This document shows, piece after piece, positions 43,620 through 56,290 of a stretch of DNA of 64,000 nucleotides. Source of the DNA: Diplodia intermedia (taxonomy: Eukaryota > Ascomycota > Dothideomycetes > Botryosphaeriales > Botryosphaeriaceae); NCBI GenBank assembly GCA_021495925.1, contig JAKEKT010000003.1:620001-684000 (forward strand), given 5' to 3'. The notes beneath the pieces are model-generated. The model saw nothing but the letters and a program-made list of their open reading frames with translations. It did no database searches and was not told the origin of the DNA. Both the position numbers and the translations under genes were made by a program. The first letter of the stretch is position 1. Every line of letters starts with the position of its first letter.

Positions 43620-46010
43620 CGGCCGCCCGGTGCCGGCAAAGAACAGTGGGGCCCATGCCCGAGTGCTGGGGTTGGCTCCATGTTCAAGCAGGACCTCCAC
43701 GACACTCTCATGTAAGATGCAGTGCGGTCAAGTCGTCTCCGTCTAGGAGGTGAAGATCCGCTTCGAATCCAAGTACAAGCTGCGTAACGGCTTCATCGCC
43801 AGCCACGCACGCGTATTGAAGCGCTGTGCGGCCATGGCAGTCCTGCGCGTTGACATGTGAGCAGTGCTTCGACAGCGCCGGGCGTGGCCACCATGAGTCG
43901 CCATGTGCAGCGGCTTCCGATTCTTCCCCTCCGTGGCGTTCACACACTGCCCCCGTTACCGACGAGTGCTTCGACCACACGCTCCTTGCCCGCCGCGGCC
44001 GCGAAGATGATGCAACGGCGTGTCTTGATCCTCCAGCCGCGCGCGCATCGACACCGGCGCCTCCGTCGAGCAAAGCACTCACTCAATCCGAATGGCCATG
44101 GCGCCAGCGAGGCGCGGTTGAGGTGGGTTGGGGACGTCGGGAGGGGGGAGGGGGTGCTGCCGGGTTCGTCGTGGCGAGGACTTCATCGATGTCGTCGGCG
44201 CCGTTTTTAGAAGCGGCGCAGAGCCGGGCGACGGCGACGAGCTAGCGCGCCGTGGTCGACGGGTGGGAGACGATGACTGCTGCTGCGTTCGGCGAGGAAA
44301 AGAAGCCGGCGTCTCGAGCTGGCCCGTTGATCGTCGCGGCGGCGTTGCTTAATGCGCATCGACCTGGCGAGGTCTGCGATCTGCAGGCACCACGGCGGGG
44401 TTGTCATTCGATCCTATCATGGTGGGTGGGACGGGCGGGCCGCAGTCGCTGGCGGCGGCGACGACGACGACGAGGGTGTGATAGGGCAGTGCCGCGGGCT
44501 GGTCGGTGATATATCAGCCGGCAGTGGTCCTCGAAGATGGCGGCCCAGCCCGCGGTCTTGCTGGCAGACGCGCGCGGCGAGGATGTTGGCGGTGAGTCCG
44601 GCGTCACTCAGGAGTCGTACGAAGGCGCGGCTGTCTTGGGGCGCGACGGACATGTCGTCGACGACCAGCGGGAGGGAGCACGAGGGACGCCGCGTTGCCC
44701 GCGACGGCGGCGATAAGGAGGTCCTCTGTCTTCTCCCGGTCGACGAAGCCAGAGTCGAGGCAGCTTGAAGAGAAGCTTGGTGGTTTCCAGGCAGGCAGGC
44801 CGCCGCCCTCGTGGCTGTCATCGTTCATCGCCACCGCCGTCTCGAGCATCTCCACTGTGACCGCGAACTCGTCCATCCGCGCGCGCAGCAGCACCTGTCA
44901 TCGTCTTCGATGCAGAACTCTTCAGCGGTGAGGTAAGAGCAGGCAGGTGCGGGCGAGGTAGGCGTCAGGCTCGGCGCCGTTGCCGATGCCGATGGCGCCG
45001 CAGGCTGTTGTTGAGGGGGGCGTCTCTTGGCGCCGCCGCAATGGTGGGAAGAAGTTTCCTTGGCGGATTGGTTGGATGAAGAAGACGTACTCGTTTGTGT
45101 CTTTGTCGGAGGAGGAGGAAGAAGAAGGATGAGTCGGGGTCGTCCTTCTTCTACACGCTTGGGAGCGTCCCGAGGCTTCGGCGGATCGATCCATTCTTCG
45201 GTGATTGTGGGCCTGTATTTTGCCATTTCTGACAAGCGCTCGTACCGATGCTGGCTGCGGGTTGTAGTTTCTGGCGTCTCCTGGGTCGTCGACTGTGAGT
45301 ACTCTGTCGTTTCTTGAGTCAGTCTTCGCCGTTCCGCTGTAATATCCCTTCCCTTCGCTCACCTTTGGGCGTACGCAACCCAGGCCAAGACCCTGGCGCA
45401 GACCGGGACGACGGCCAATCGAGCAACGAGCTTGTAGTAATCTTTGAGATCGTCCAGCTTGCTGGATCTCTCTTCAAACATCTTTTCGACCTCGTATGTA
45501 CAAGCACGGCGCTTCCAGCTTCGGATCCGTTGGTGCCGGTCGTCCAGCGCCATCCTGGATAACTGTTCCACAACCGGCTGAGAAGGTCCCCTAGGAACGT
45601 CGCGGGATCCTGGTAGTAGCATTCCGGAAGGTAGTCGAACAGCTCTTTGCAGTCGATGAGTTGAACGGTCAGCGACCGTAAGATGTCCGTGGGCCTCATG
45701 CGATACTGCTCCCGTTGACCGTAGCAGAAGAAGCTGAGCACGGTCCTTCGCTGCGGCCGAACTCAGTGGTCAGGAGCACCTTCAATCCTCCAGGGATCTT
45801 GTGCTCGTGAAACTTGACATAACAATCAGAGATGTTCCCAAAGTCATCTGCTCCATTTGCGAGTCAGTAGCCGCATCTTCCAGCAAACGGAGGGTAAGTG
45901 AATGGGACATATCTTTGTGCGTAAACATCCACGACGGATCGTACTTGCCCTCCATACCCGCTTTCAAAAGGAAAGGATGGTACTGTGCACGAGGCAAAAG
46001 CAATCAGCAA
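43620..46010 (-). pseudogene. Decayed NACHT/ankyrin-type gene
   Basis: Reading the minus strand from 46010 down, family-like pieces appear in order but in changing frames. A segment GMEGKYDPSWMFTHKDMSHS is followed by KFHEHKIPGGLKVLLTTEFG and, after a shift near 45750, by VLSFFCYGQREQYRMRPTDI (NACHT-like). A further shifted piece ends LVARLAVVPVCARVLAWVAY. A long Pro/Ser-rich middle follows, with fragments such as EKTEDLLIAAVAGNAAS and DMSVAPQDSRAFVRLLSDAG. Last come ankyrin repeats: LLDGGAGVDARAAGG, KPLHMATHGGHA, HVNAQDCHGRTALQYACVAG and, to about 43620, ESVVEVLLEHGANPSTRAWA. At least four frame changes are needed, none at good splice sites, so the gene is broken. Walker A was not found. The precise family is less sure than the ankyrin part. 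Confidence 0.62.
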
Positions 46011-48101
46011 CAGCCACATGATCATGATAATCACTGGAAGAAAGAAAACTCACCTTCTGCGCCATCAACTACCGCGGCCCTCAGCGTAATCGTCTTCTCC
46101 ATTAGCATCCCGATCGGGAACCCGGTTCGTCTCGAAGAAGAAGAAGAAGTCGCCAATCAGCGCGACATTGCTCCCGCACTTCCGCGTCGCCGCTTTCGCG
46201 CTCCAGCCCCCGTCGCGCGCAATATCGCCTGATGCTGCAAGCAAGCCTCTGTCGGCGCCCCTGAAGCCGCTGATCGCCTGATCGCCTCGATCGCGCGGGT
46301 CTAGTCCAGCCCGCCGCGCGCCCCTCCCCGGCTCCAGCACCTCGATAACGTGTGATCCCGCGACGTCGTCCTTGTGCGTGAGTTACACGTTCGCGACGTC
46401 GTACGTCGACCGGGATCAAAATCCGAACCTCTCTCCTCCGCCAGCGCCCAAGCGCCGCCGGTTGGTTCCTTGTCGACGGACGTACGTACACGTTGCGCGC
46501 GCCCAGCCGCCCCAGCTCGCGCGCCAGCTCGCACGGGCGCCGCTGGGGTGGTGCGGGGTGTAGTTAGTCCGTGGGGCCGATGTGGCTGTTTTTGGGAGTT
46601 GAGTCTGTTAGCAAGTGGCTTTTATTTTTTTTTGTTTCCTGATCGGGAGGACGAAGAGGAGCAAGAAGAAGAAAGGCTGGAAGAATAGAAGTGGAAGGAT
46701 AGAAGGTTTTACCTTGCGACTTCGACCATGGTGGTGGTGTTGGAATTGAAGTAGAAAATTTCCTGTTTGGGTAAAAAGGGCTGGCTAGTACTTGGCTCTT
46801 TCGCGGATGACTAATCGTCTTCGAGGCTCGTTGCTACTGTTTCGGAGGCTTGTCCGTGTTCTCTAAGGACCAACAACACCTTAATGGATACCAAAAACTC
46901 GACTCCACGTAACCTCACCTCGCACCCTCACCACCACCGAAATGCCCGTTCGTCATAGTCATCCGATGCTCTGTGTTGCAACAGCAAGCGCTGCTCTCAT
47001 CGTTGCCTCCCGCTCCCACACCCCAGTCCCCACACCAACCACACACCGAGTCATCTGCGGAGGCGGAAAGAAAGTCTAGGTATCTGCGGGACCGCAACAA
47101 ACCCATGCGAACTGACTTCTCTCCGGTGTCTGCCCCCCACCCTCTCCTTACCCGATATCGATACCGCCGTGTATATTTCATCTTGTCGTCTCCGTTTTAA
47201 GTCCGCTGATTACTCTTCATTAATCGTCGCATCTTCGACCGAGACTTTTCGATCATCGAAGATGGTCGCGCACGGGGGCAATTGCAAGTTATCTACATGG
47301 TTCCTGACTCGGAGCCGCGACAGTGTTACATACCGCCCCAAGATGATTAAAAGTACCATTATTTTCAATCACACTGCAAATCTCCTCCCAAGAATACTTC
47401 GAGAAAGCAGAAAAAAAGGAGATGAAACCGCCACCATATTAAATAAGCTATGATATCATTCTGCCACATCTCTAACCGCTTGCTTGCTTCTCATAGGAGA
47501 CGATATTTACAAGCAACAGAGCAGCAGCAGCCCCGCCTGCCAAGCAACGAAAACAAAATTGAAGTCCGAGAAAGGTTTGCCGTGGGAAACCCGCATGATT
47601 TCAAGAGAAAAAGGAATATGTACATATACACACACACATACACACACACACACACACTCAAAAAACATTTGCTCTTTTGCTTCCGTAGAAACCGCGCTTT
47701 CTCGCCCGCCACCTGCCGGTTCCCCCCTCCCTGCTGCAAGAAAAGCAAAAAAATAACAACAAAAAAAAGCCGTCGCTTCATATCCGAACCCGCAAGTATA
47801 TAGTCTTCCATGGTGCTCGCGAGCAAACGACACAAGCAAGCGGCCTAAAAACCCAAAAAAGACGTTTCCCACCCAACTTTACTAGCAACAGCAACAACAG
47901 CTAGCCCTCTGTTCGTTCGTTCTCTTATTCCTGTACATTTTTCCCCCGTCTTTTCTCACGATAACTCCGTCAGAAAAGCGACACACACACACGCACGCAC
48001 ACATGTTCAGCCAGCCAGCTAGCCGCCAGAGGATGATTCTTTCTCCTCCTGGTCCTCCATAAGTACCATTCCGAGCCAGCAGGTTTCAGTCAGTGTTCCC
48101 C
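46011..48101. other. Intergenic region, no gene recognised
   Basis: GC-rich to about 46.6 kb, then more AT-rich with a CA microsatellite near 47625-47657. It likely includes the 3' untranslated region of the Cps1-like gene next to 48102. No coding gene or RNA gene recognised. Confidence 0.45.
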
Positions 48102-51100
48102 TTATTGGTTGTTCAAGTTCATGTGCATCAGCGCCTCCTGCGGCCAGTCCTCGCTCTCGACGCTGCTCCTGTTGGCCACTCGCAGCCCGCCACCGCCGCC
48201 GATCCTTCCGCTGTCCGTCTCAATGTCGGCCGGCAGGCTCAGGAACGGCTTGCTCGCGTAGCTCGGCTGCGGCGCGTCGTCGTCTTGTTCGTTCATCATC
48301 CCTCTTTCTTCGCCTTGCTGTTGCATCATGCCGCCGCCGCCATAGCCCTGTTGTCCTTGTTCTCTTTGCTGCTGTTGTTGTTGCTGCAGCTGCTGGTGAT
48401 GCATCATCATCATGTGCTGCTGTTGTTGTTGCCAGGCGGTGTCGTATTGCTGCTCTTGCCCTTGTCCTTGCCACTGCTGGCCTTGGTACATGGGGTCGCC
48501 TGGCACGCCGCCCATCATGCTCGGTCGCCGGCTCTGCTGGATCGAGTTGTAGCCGCTGTTCGTGTAGCTGCCGTTCTCCCACACGCTGGCCATGTCGACG
48601 GGCGAGTAGTCGACCATGCCGCTGCCGGGGCCCACCGTCGCCGGGGGCTGCAGGTGCGGGTATGCCTGTCGGTGGTGTTGCTCCATCGTCGGCGTGCGCG
48701 CGTCGTCTCCCTCGCCTGGCGTGGGCACCTCTTGGATGCCTGGTTGGAGCTCGAAGCCAGCTTGCTGCTGCTGCTGCTGGTAGGCTTGCATGGGAGAAGC
48801 CATACCGGGGTCGGGCAGGGCCGAGGCGGATGTGACCTTGCGGAGACTGCTGGGGCGCTTGATACTGCTGCCGTTGCCGCTGTTCTGCGACTGCTGGTGC
48901 ATCAGGCTCATGTGGCGCGCCGCGGCCGTATTCTCCTCGGCGACCTCGGTCAGTTGGCTGTCCGCGCCGTCGGGGTCGCGGATGCTGAACTGGGCGATGG
49001 TGCGCATTTTGCGTGTGACCCACGTCGCCAGGATTTTACCGCGCTGCTTTTCGCCCAGTCTGGAGCGTGGGAAGTCTCCCTTGGAAACGAATGCAACTAT
49101 GTCCGTGACGATGTGGTGCTCGTTCAGCACGGCGTTGACGATGACAGGCACCATTGATGCCAGGAAGTTCTTGCGGAAGATCTCCACGAGGATGACGATC
49201 ATCCCACCTGCTTGGAACACGGCACTATTTGTCTCTTAGCTCTGGGTCGGTTCTGATTATGACGCACGGTTTGATCACTTACCAGCCTCCTGGGACAATG
49301 TTGCGGTGGCATCGCTCCACCGAGTATTCGATGTCCATTGGGAAATGGCTCAATCCGTTGACCTCGAAGGTCTCGCCAATGCTACCTAGCACAAACAGAC
49401 ACTGCATGTCCACCATGGTCCCTCCTGGGCCAATAGGCCTTGCCACATTGTGCAAGAAACCGAGGTCTCCAGTGCGCATGTACCGGACATTCGGGTCGCC
49501 ATCAACGGTTCGGCCGTTGAACCTCTCCAGATCGAAGATATCCTTCGAGCCGTAAAAGCTGTGAGCGTTTGCTTCTGACTGCACCCAAATTTCGCCGTAC
49601 TCTCCATTCAAGCAAAGACGGTTCGTTTCCGGGTTGACAATGGAAATCTGTGTGCTGACGGGTACCATGCCAGAGTCTTGGAGTAGCAGACTGAAAGGCT
49701 CGGTATCGGGATCAACAGGGACAACAAGACCCCGGCGGAGAGCGTTCATATCGAGCCACAGCTCGATGGGCTCGATGCACATGTATGACCGAGAGGCAAC
49801 CATGGGGTTCAGCACGTGCGAGTAGATTGTGTTGATCGCCGTCCTTTCAAGGCCCGCAGCTGCGAAGTGCAATCGCACCTTCTGGTCTATCGCAAGGTTA
49901 GCAAACAAGCGCGCTTTGATAGTTGGCTACAACGAAACTTACAAACATCCACGCGTGGTCTTCCATCGGTCGAGATCATGAGGTTCTTGAGCTCGTGCAG
50001 AGCAGCGCTCTTGCCAGCATGGTGACCCATGGCGAAATCCAACATTTGGCTCGTCGCGTATGTATCCTTGATCTTATACCGCGACAAAGTCTGGAAGAGA
50101 ATGTTGGGATTTTGCGCAAAGTCCACTGGCGAGACCAGATACGTCGGAGCCGCTACGGAAATCGTTAGGAGTGCTAGTGCAGATGAGGGCTAGGAACTTA
50201 CCCAAGAAGATGCCCATCAGGCAAGTGTGAATGAAACCCAGACCAATCGTACTTCTTACGCAGCCAAGAACTGGCCGCGTGCTCGTCATTTGGCATGTCT
50301 CCTTTTGAACTTTGCAAAGTGCCATCAGAGTATCGTGGCCTAGCTGCACGGCAACTCGCCTTTGGTCGGGTGTCCAGTATGTCCAGATCAAAACGGGATA
50401 GCCAGTCTGAACCCATGCAGGCCGGATAGTCAAGTTGAGTTCTCGGCAGCCCTGCGACTGTTTCGATGGCTTCGAAGTGTTGTAGGTATGAGGCATGCTG
50501 ACCTTCAAAGCAGTGGCCGTCTGTTTGAGGTGCTGCGAAACGGCTTTCTGCTTCAGGACATGGTCGACTTCGTTGTTGACACAGATTGCCTTGATCCTGT
50601 AATCTGCAACCATGTGCAGCAGCGCGGGCGCATCCTCGCCCAGCCGGTTCTGGTCCAAAATCGGCATGGGAATGGCCACCAGGCCAAGTACGAAACAGGC
50701 ATGAATGGCATACACAAAGTCCTCCGAATGCGTGTACATCAAGACCAGGTGATCGCCGGGGATAACCTTGACCTTGTTTTTCAGGTAGATGGCGACAGCC
50801 GCGACCTTCAAATCGAACTTGCGCCAGTTGATCCCCTTGCCCTCTTTTCCTCTACCGTCTATTGTGCAATACGCCAACTCTTCTGCTTGTCTTGATACAC
50901 GCCATTGCATAAGATCGTGAATGTTGCTGAACTGGTTGAGCGGCGTCGATGTACGGTCGTCAATGACGACTTCGCGGTAGTCGACTCCCGAGTATTGCTT
51001 GTCTTGCATCATGAGCATGTCCTGACGCGCTGCGGTCGAAAGCGCAGACCAGATCCCGCCGGCAGGATCATCTCCGACAGGGAGATTCTGGACAGATCGC

Positions 51101-54100
51101 TCAACGCCGAACTTGACGTGGACACAGGGAAGCTCTCCACTATCGAAAGCTTTGCGGCAAAGCATGTTGCCAATTTCTCTCCGTCCGTTCTTGACCACCC
51201 TAGGCAACGTGTTGGGAGCGGTCGTCATGACGCAATACACACGGAGGTGATGCTCTTGATAAAGGACGTCCATGACGCGCTCGGACAGCGAATCCAAGAA
51301 GGCAATATCCAATTGGCGCGGTGGGCCGCCCGTTGTAGTGGGAGCTGTTGATGCACTCTGAGTCTCCACCAAAACAATAGGAAGATATTCGCTGTTGACA
51401 TGAGAGTCGAAAGCGGAGCTAGGGCAGGTTAGAATCACGCGCACTTCAGTAGTATCCAGGGTGACTTACCAGTCGTATATCTTCGGCACGGTCTTCATGA
51501 TGCTTACAACAAGGTGCTGCACGAAGAAATAGCGATGCTCCGCTTCTGACACGCCATGTTCGACCCACTCAACTCGCTGCCGTATCCTGTCCTCGTACAG
51601 ACCCAGGACGAAGATCTTGCCTTCTATGATACAGCCTAGCAGACCCGTGCGGAGGAACTCAGGCTCAACAAGAACGGGGGTGGGATTCCCTTCCATGAAC
51701 CGGTACGGGCGCGCATGGAAAATACTTTCTGTATGCTTTGGAAGTGCCCAGAAGCCACCTGACAAAGAGGGTGAATCTACCCAGATTTCGCCAATCTGGT
51801 AGGGAGAGCACAGGAGATTGGTCTCGGGGTCAACAAGGGCCATTGTTGCGTCGGGAATGGGGTATCCGAAAGCCCCAACTCGGATCGTACCGGGTTCGTT
51901 GGATCTTCTCTTCACCTCTTCGCCCATAGCAAGAACGATGACCTCATTGGTCTTAAGGGCTTCCTTGTCGAGAAGAGCCTCACTCAGCTCAGTGCGACTC
52001 TTCTGCTTATGGGACTTCTTCGCCGTTGCACCGCCACCGCCAATCAAGCTACTATAGCCATTGGAAGTTGATGCCTCGGCTGGCTTGTCCTTTCCGTCCT
52101 CGGCATCCTCCGGTTCCGGGTCCATGCTCAAGGGGCAACCCATTCTTTCCTCGCCACCAAGCCAATCCCTAATCGAGATGATCATGCCACCGTGTTCCGG
52201 CAAGCAAAGCATGGGCGCAACGAGCTCGCGCGCTCTCGGATTCCGCATGGGACGCAGCCATCTGTCTGCCAGGACCTCGTGGAATTCGCAATCGATGGTC
52301 AAGGTGTCGATGAGACATATCTTGACTGAGGAAAAGTTGGGCTCGGTGTTCTTTTTGAAATTCCTGGTCGCCATGGGGTCCTGTTGATAATTATAGGCCG
52401 CCCGCTTCAGGCCGGGGTAGTCTGCGACCATAATGGTAGTCCGGTACTTGGAAATGAGGTGTGCATACAATCCGGGAGTCTCGACAGTCTTTGGCTCCAT
52501 CCAAACGGTTGTGTGTCCTCCGTACACGGCATGGAGGACGCCCAAAATCATGCCGGGCCCGGAGCGTGGATCCAGGTAGCTCAAAAACACTTCTCCGCCG
52601 GTGCTCCGGGTCTGCTGGTTCGGAACAATGAAGTTGCCATTTCTGTCTCGAAGATTAGGGTTGAACGTGTCCGCCTTCTCCTTCTGCTCGCTGTTGTTAA
52701 TGGAGGCAACTATAGCGCTGATGCAAGCCATCTGGTGCATGATGGTGCGGTGGCTGAGGACAACGCCACGCAGATCTCCGGTAGGAGCACGAGAAAACTC
52801 GATGTAGGCCAGATCTGGGACCTGCAGTGGAGGGACTTCGTCCTTCTTTTTGGGATGATAACTGCCAAATTCATTCGTCTTCCACCACTCAACACCCGTG
52901 GGCCACTTCTGGCGCGAGTTGCTAATGTCTCTCTGGAAAGCCTTCAGATTGTTGTCCGTGGTCAGGGCCAGATGTGCCTGGGTAGTAGTGAGAAGCAGAC
53001 TGAGTCTGTTGTAGTCGTCGACACTGTTCATTGGGACGGCTACGACGCCAGCAATGAAGCAGCCCAAAAGAGCAGTGGCGAAGTCAATGATCTCGCTGTC
53101 CCGGTAGACCAGCGCAACGCGATCTCCTCTGTACAGGTTGCTTTTGTCGCGAATGACTTGTGCGACCTTCTCTGCCTTGCTGCACAGCTTTTCCCACGTA
53201 ATAGACGCAGTTTCTTTGCCTTTGGAATCAAGGACCCAGAAAGCGGCCTGCCTTGCATTTGTGCGTCCGCGATGTCGGAGCACAGCTCCAATGTTATCGA
53301 ATTTGGACATGGGCACGTTTCCGTTATGCGGATCGTACACGGCGAAGGGCACCTCGCGCGGCTCCAGCGGCAATTGGCACTCGACCACGCTCGGGGGAGG
53401 AAGTTCATGTTCGCCCAGCATTGGCGGGGGAATGACGGCGGTTGGAGAAAAGGCATCTCCAGACGAATAGCGATTCGGCCCGCCATAGCTGTCCCTAGAC
53501 GGATCCTGCATCTGCGCCCCGGCAAAGTCGGAGAAATAACCTTGCTGGGAATCAAGCATGGTACTCAGGCGACTGGTGCCGCCGGGCGACTGGTCGTTAT
53601 ATGTGGGGTGGGTGGCAGGGTTGAAGGCGAAATCCGAGTTCATGAGGGTGCTGGATCGCGAGGGATTGCCGTACATTTCCGGCGTCTGCGGCCTCGGAAT
53701 GAAGGCGTCGCCGCCGTACGAGGACTGGCGTTGCACCATCGAGTTGCGCACGCCCAGCTCTCTTTCTTGGAATCTGCCAACCGGCGTCGGCGGCGGCATC
53801 TGGCCCGCATCTCCTCCGCCAGGAAAGTATGCGCCGTTCGGGTTGTAGGGCGACTGGGCGCGGGCGGCGCTGTCGGGCGGCGGCAGGCTGATGCTGGGCG
53901 GATGGTAGGCGGCAAACGAGCCGGCTCGATTGTCGGCAAAGGAGCTCGCGCGGTTCTCATTGTACATGGAGAAGGTGCGGCTCTGGTCGACGCTGGGCGC
54001 GCCCGATTGGATGGAGAAGGTGCGGGCAGCATTGCCGTTGCCGTCGCCGAGATACTGCGACAGCAGGAGAGTGCGACGCTTGTCGTAGCTGGGCAGGCGA

Positions 54101-54300
54101 TCAGCAGCAGTCAGCGTTGCGCAGGGCGGTGTACATACCCCTTCTTCGTAATGTCTCCCTCCTGCTCGCCGGCACCACGCTGCAGTCAGCCTTCCATTCC
54201 AGTGGCGTTATCGGGCATGCGCAAGGCGGGGACGCACCTCTAGCTCGTGGTCGAGCTCCGCCAGCTGCGCCTGCAGCTCGGGATTCTGGTTCTCGGCCAT
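48102..54300 (-). CDS. cps1: Cps1/DIP2-like protein with two adenylation domains
   Basis: Seven exons, 54238-54300, 54139-54161, 51470-54088, 50202-51418, 49943-50152, 49283-49886 and 48102-49224, give 1952 residues. The N-terminus is a DMAP1-binding-type motif (LAELDHELEEGDITKKGYDK, ~14-33), as in animal DIP2 proteins. A Ser/Pro/Tyr-rich region runs to ~250. The first adenylate-forming domain (~255-880) begins VLRHRGRTNARQAAFWVLDS. The second (~1000-1560) begins near FSNIHDLMQWRV. Both have degenerate nucleotide-loop motifs: SRAPTGDLRGV in the first and TYWTPDQRRVA in the second, instead of SGTTGxPKG. The tail carries Gln-rich runs. The protein matches Cps1, first described in Cochliobolus heterostrophus as a virulence factor with two AMP-binding domains. 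No carrier or condensation domain is present, so it is not a peptide synthetase. DIP2 relatives act in lipid homeostasis, and a fatty-acyl substrate is inferred. The second exon is only 23 bases. Confidence 0.87.
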
Positions 54301-55125
54301 GGTGGCATGCGTCGCTCAGGTCGGGCGTGGTGCGAGCGGAGGGCGCGTGGCGAGGGTCATGGACGGGCGGCGCAGGGAGAGGGGCAGGCGCGTCAATCCG
54401 ATCGGGCGCTTTTTCGACGTCGCATCCACGTTCAACCGCCAGAGGGCGCCGGCGGGGACGGGGACGGGAGGTTGGAGGGCGGCGACACGAGACCCTGAGG
54501 CGGATGCGAATGACGTCCGCGTGGGCGATGGTTAGTGCGAAGTCTGAGCACCGCGCAGCACTGAGATCTGAGGGAGCGGCAGCACCAGCAGCTATCGCGC
54601 GCAGCTGTGGAGACCACGGTACCTCACTAGAACATCAGGGGCGTTCTAGAAATAGAGCAGAGCCGGCCCTCGAGCGCGGCCCAGCATCCCAGCCCGTCGC
54701 CGTGGCCGTCGCGTCCTCGACCAGCCAGCGTCCAGCAGCCGCCTGCCTTGGGCCTCCGGCATCCGCGCGGCCGCAGCTCAGGGCACGCGCGCCTTCCAGT
54801 TGGGAGCGGCTCACGTGATGGCCTAGCTGCGTGCCTGCGCCGTCAGAGCTCGGGAGCCGACCGGGCGGCAGTGGCAGTTGGGGCAAGCGGCAACGGCAAG
54901 CGGCCTGTGCGCCGGCCACACCGTGACACCTGCCCGCTGCAACAACCTCGGCACGGCTCCGGGCTGCTGGTGCGAATCACCGCCATCTTCTTGGCGCGCC
55001 GTCAGCCCAAGCCCAGGGCGACGCTCGTCGTGGCAGCCAGCACCATGTGAAAGCCCGGGCGTGTCGCTGTCCCCATAACCAACCTCGCCCTCTCGCCGTG
55101 CTCCGTGCAGTGACGTTCTGTAACC
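54301..55125. other. Divergent promoter region, Cps1-like / thioesterase genes
   Basis: About 825 bases between two genes transcribed away from each other. GC-rich, with no obvious TATA box near either start. Open frames here are compositionally biased and unrecognised. Confidence 0.45.
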
Positions 55126-56290
55126 ATGTCGACCCTCATCAAGCCGCCGCCCATCGACTCGTCCAAGTCTGCCATCGAACAGATGCTCGACCTGACGCAG
55201 CTCACCCCCATAGACCCTGACCTGTTCACCAACACGCAGCCGCTATGGCATCCTCCCGGCGCCCGTGGCATCTTCGGCGGCGCCATCATCGCCCAGTGCC
55301 TTGCCGCTGCCCAGCGCACCATCCCTGTCGACTTTAGCATCCACTCGATGCACTGCTACTTCGTCCTGGCCGGCGACTCGGAGATACCTGTGGTGTACCA
55401 CGTGGAGCACGTACGAGAGGGGAGGTCGTTTGCAACTCGCACTGTGCAGGCCCGTCAGCGCGCCAAGGTCATATTCACGACAACCCTGTCATTCGTCAAG
55501 GTGGACAGCGCGGGCAAGGAGAAGGTGGAGCATGCCTTTTCCATGCCAGACGTGCCTGGCCCGAGCGAAGAAGAGTCGCGCCGCCATGCCCAAGACGACG
55601 ACCAGCCCTTCGAGAGCCAGCGGATTGACATAGGGAACAGTGCGCCTCGAAGGTATCTCCAGCTCCAGACCCCTGAACTAATTCGCGGGCAGATGAATCG
55701 CCGTACCCACACACGAAGAAGTGCAGGCAATGGATCAGGGCGCGAGGAACCATCTCACCCGCGGGCGGCCACCAGGCGCATCTTTCAGCCGTCGCATACA
55801 TGTCCGACAGCTTTCTCATTGGTACCATAGCTCGCGTACACGGCTTGTGGACGTTCAAGCCGCAGCGGGGCGGACGGCCGACGATTGATGAGGAAACACT
55901 CAGGAAGCTGCTGCACGAGGACGAAGAGAAGGTGAAGCGGATTCCTGGCATGACAGACCACGTAATCAAGGGGCTGCGCGCGGGCAAAAGCCTAGCTCAG
56001 GCCGAGCAAGATAGACCGGAAATCGGGATGATGGTCAGCCTGGACCACTCGATATACTTCCACAGTCCGCGGGATTTCAGAGCGGATGAATGGATGTTCA
56101 CCGAGATGGAGAGCCCGTGGTCGGGCGATGGAAGAGGGCTGGCCATCTCCAAAATCTGGAGCAGAGACGGCAAGCTCATTGCGACTTGCGTGCAAGAAGT
56201 GAGTCACTCGGCCGCGATAGCAAAGGTGCCTGCACTAACGCTTTGTAGGGTGTTGTCCGCCTGAAGCAACCGACGGAAAGCAAGCTGTAG
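55126..56290 (+). CDS. tes1: Peroxisomal acyl-CoA thioesterase (TesB/TES1 family)
   Basis: Hydrolyses acyl-CoA to free acid and CoA, supporting fatty-acid beta-oxidation. Exons 55126-55639, 55693-56198 and 56249-56290 give 353 residues. It has the double hot-dog fold of TesB: WHPPGARGIFGGAIIAQCLA and HSMHCYFVLAGDSEIP in the first half; KKCRQWIRARG, AYMSDSFLIGT, MVSLDHSIYFH and SKIWSRDGKLIATCVQEGVV in the second. The active-site Asp, Ser/Thr and Gln fall in the last three. The splice at 55640 is supported because it restores NNESPYPHTKK. The final 14-codon exon ends in Ser-Lys-Leu, a perfect PTS1 peroxisome signal. Without the last splice the protein would lose SKL. Confidence 0.93.

Noticed and set aside
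48102..54300. Non-ribosomal peptide synthetase or secondary-metabolite cluster
   Set aside because: Only adenylation-type domains, no carrier or condensation domain, and the neighbours are primary-metabolism genes.
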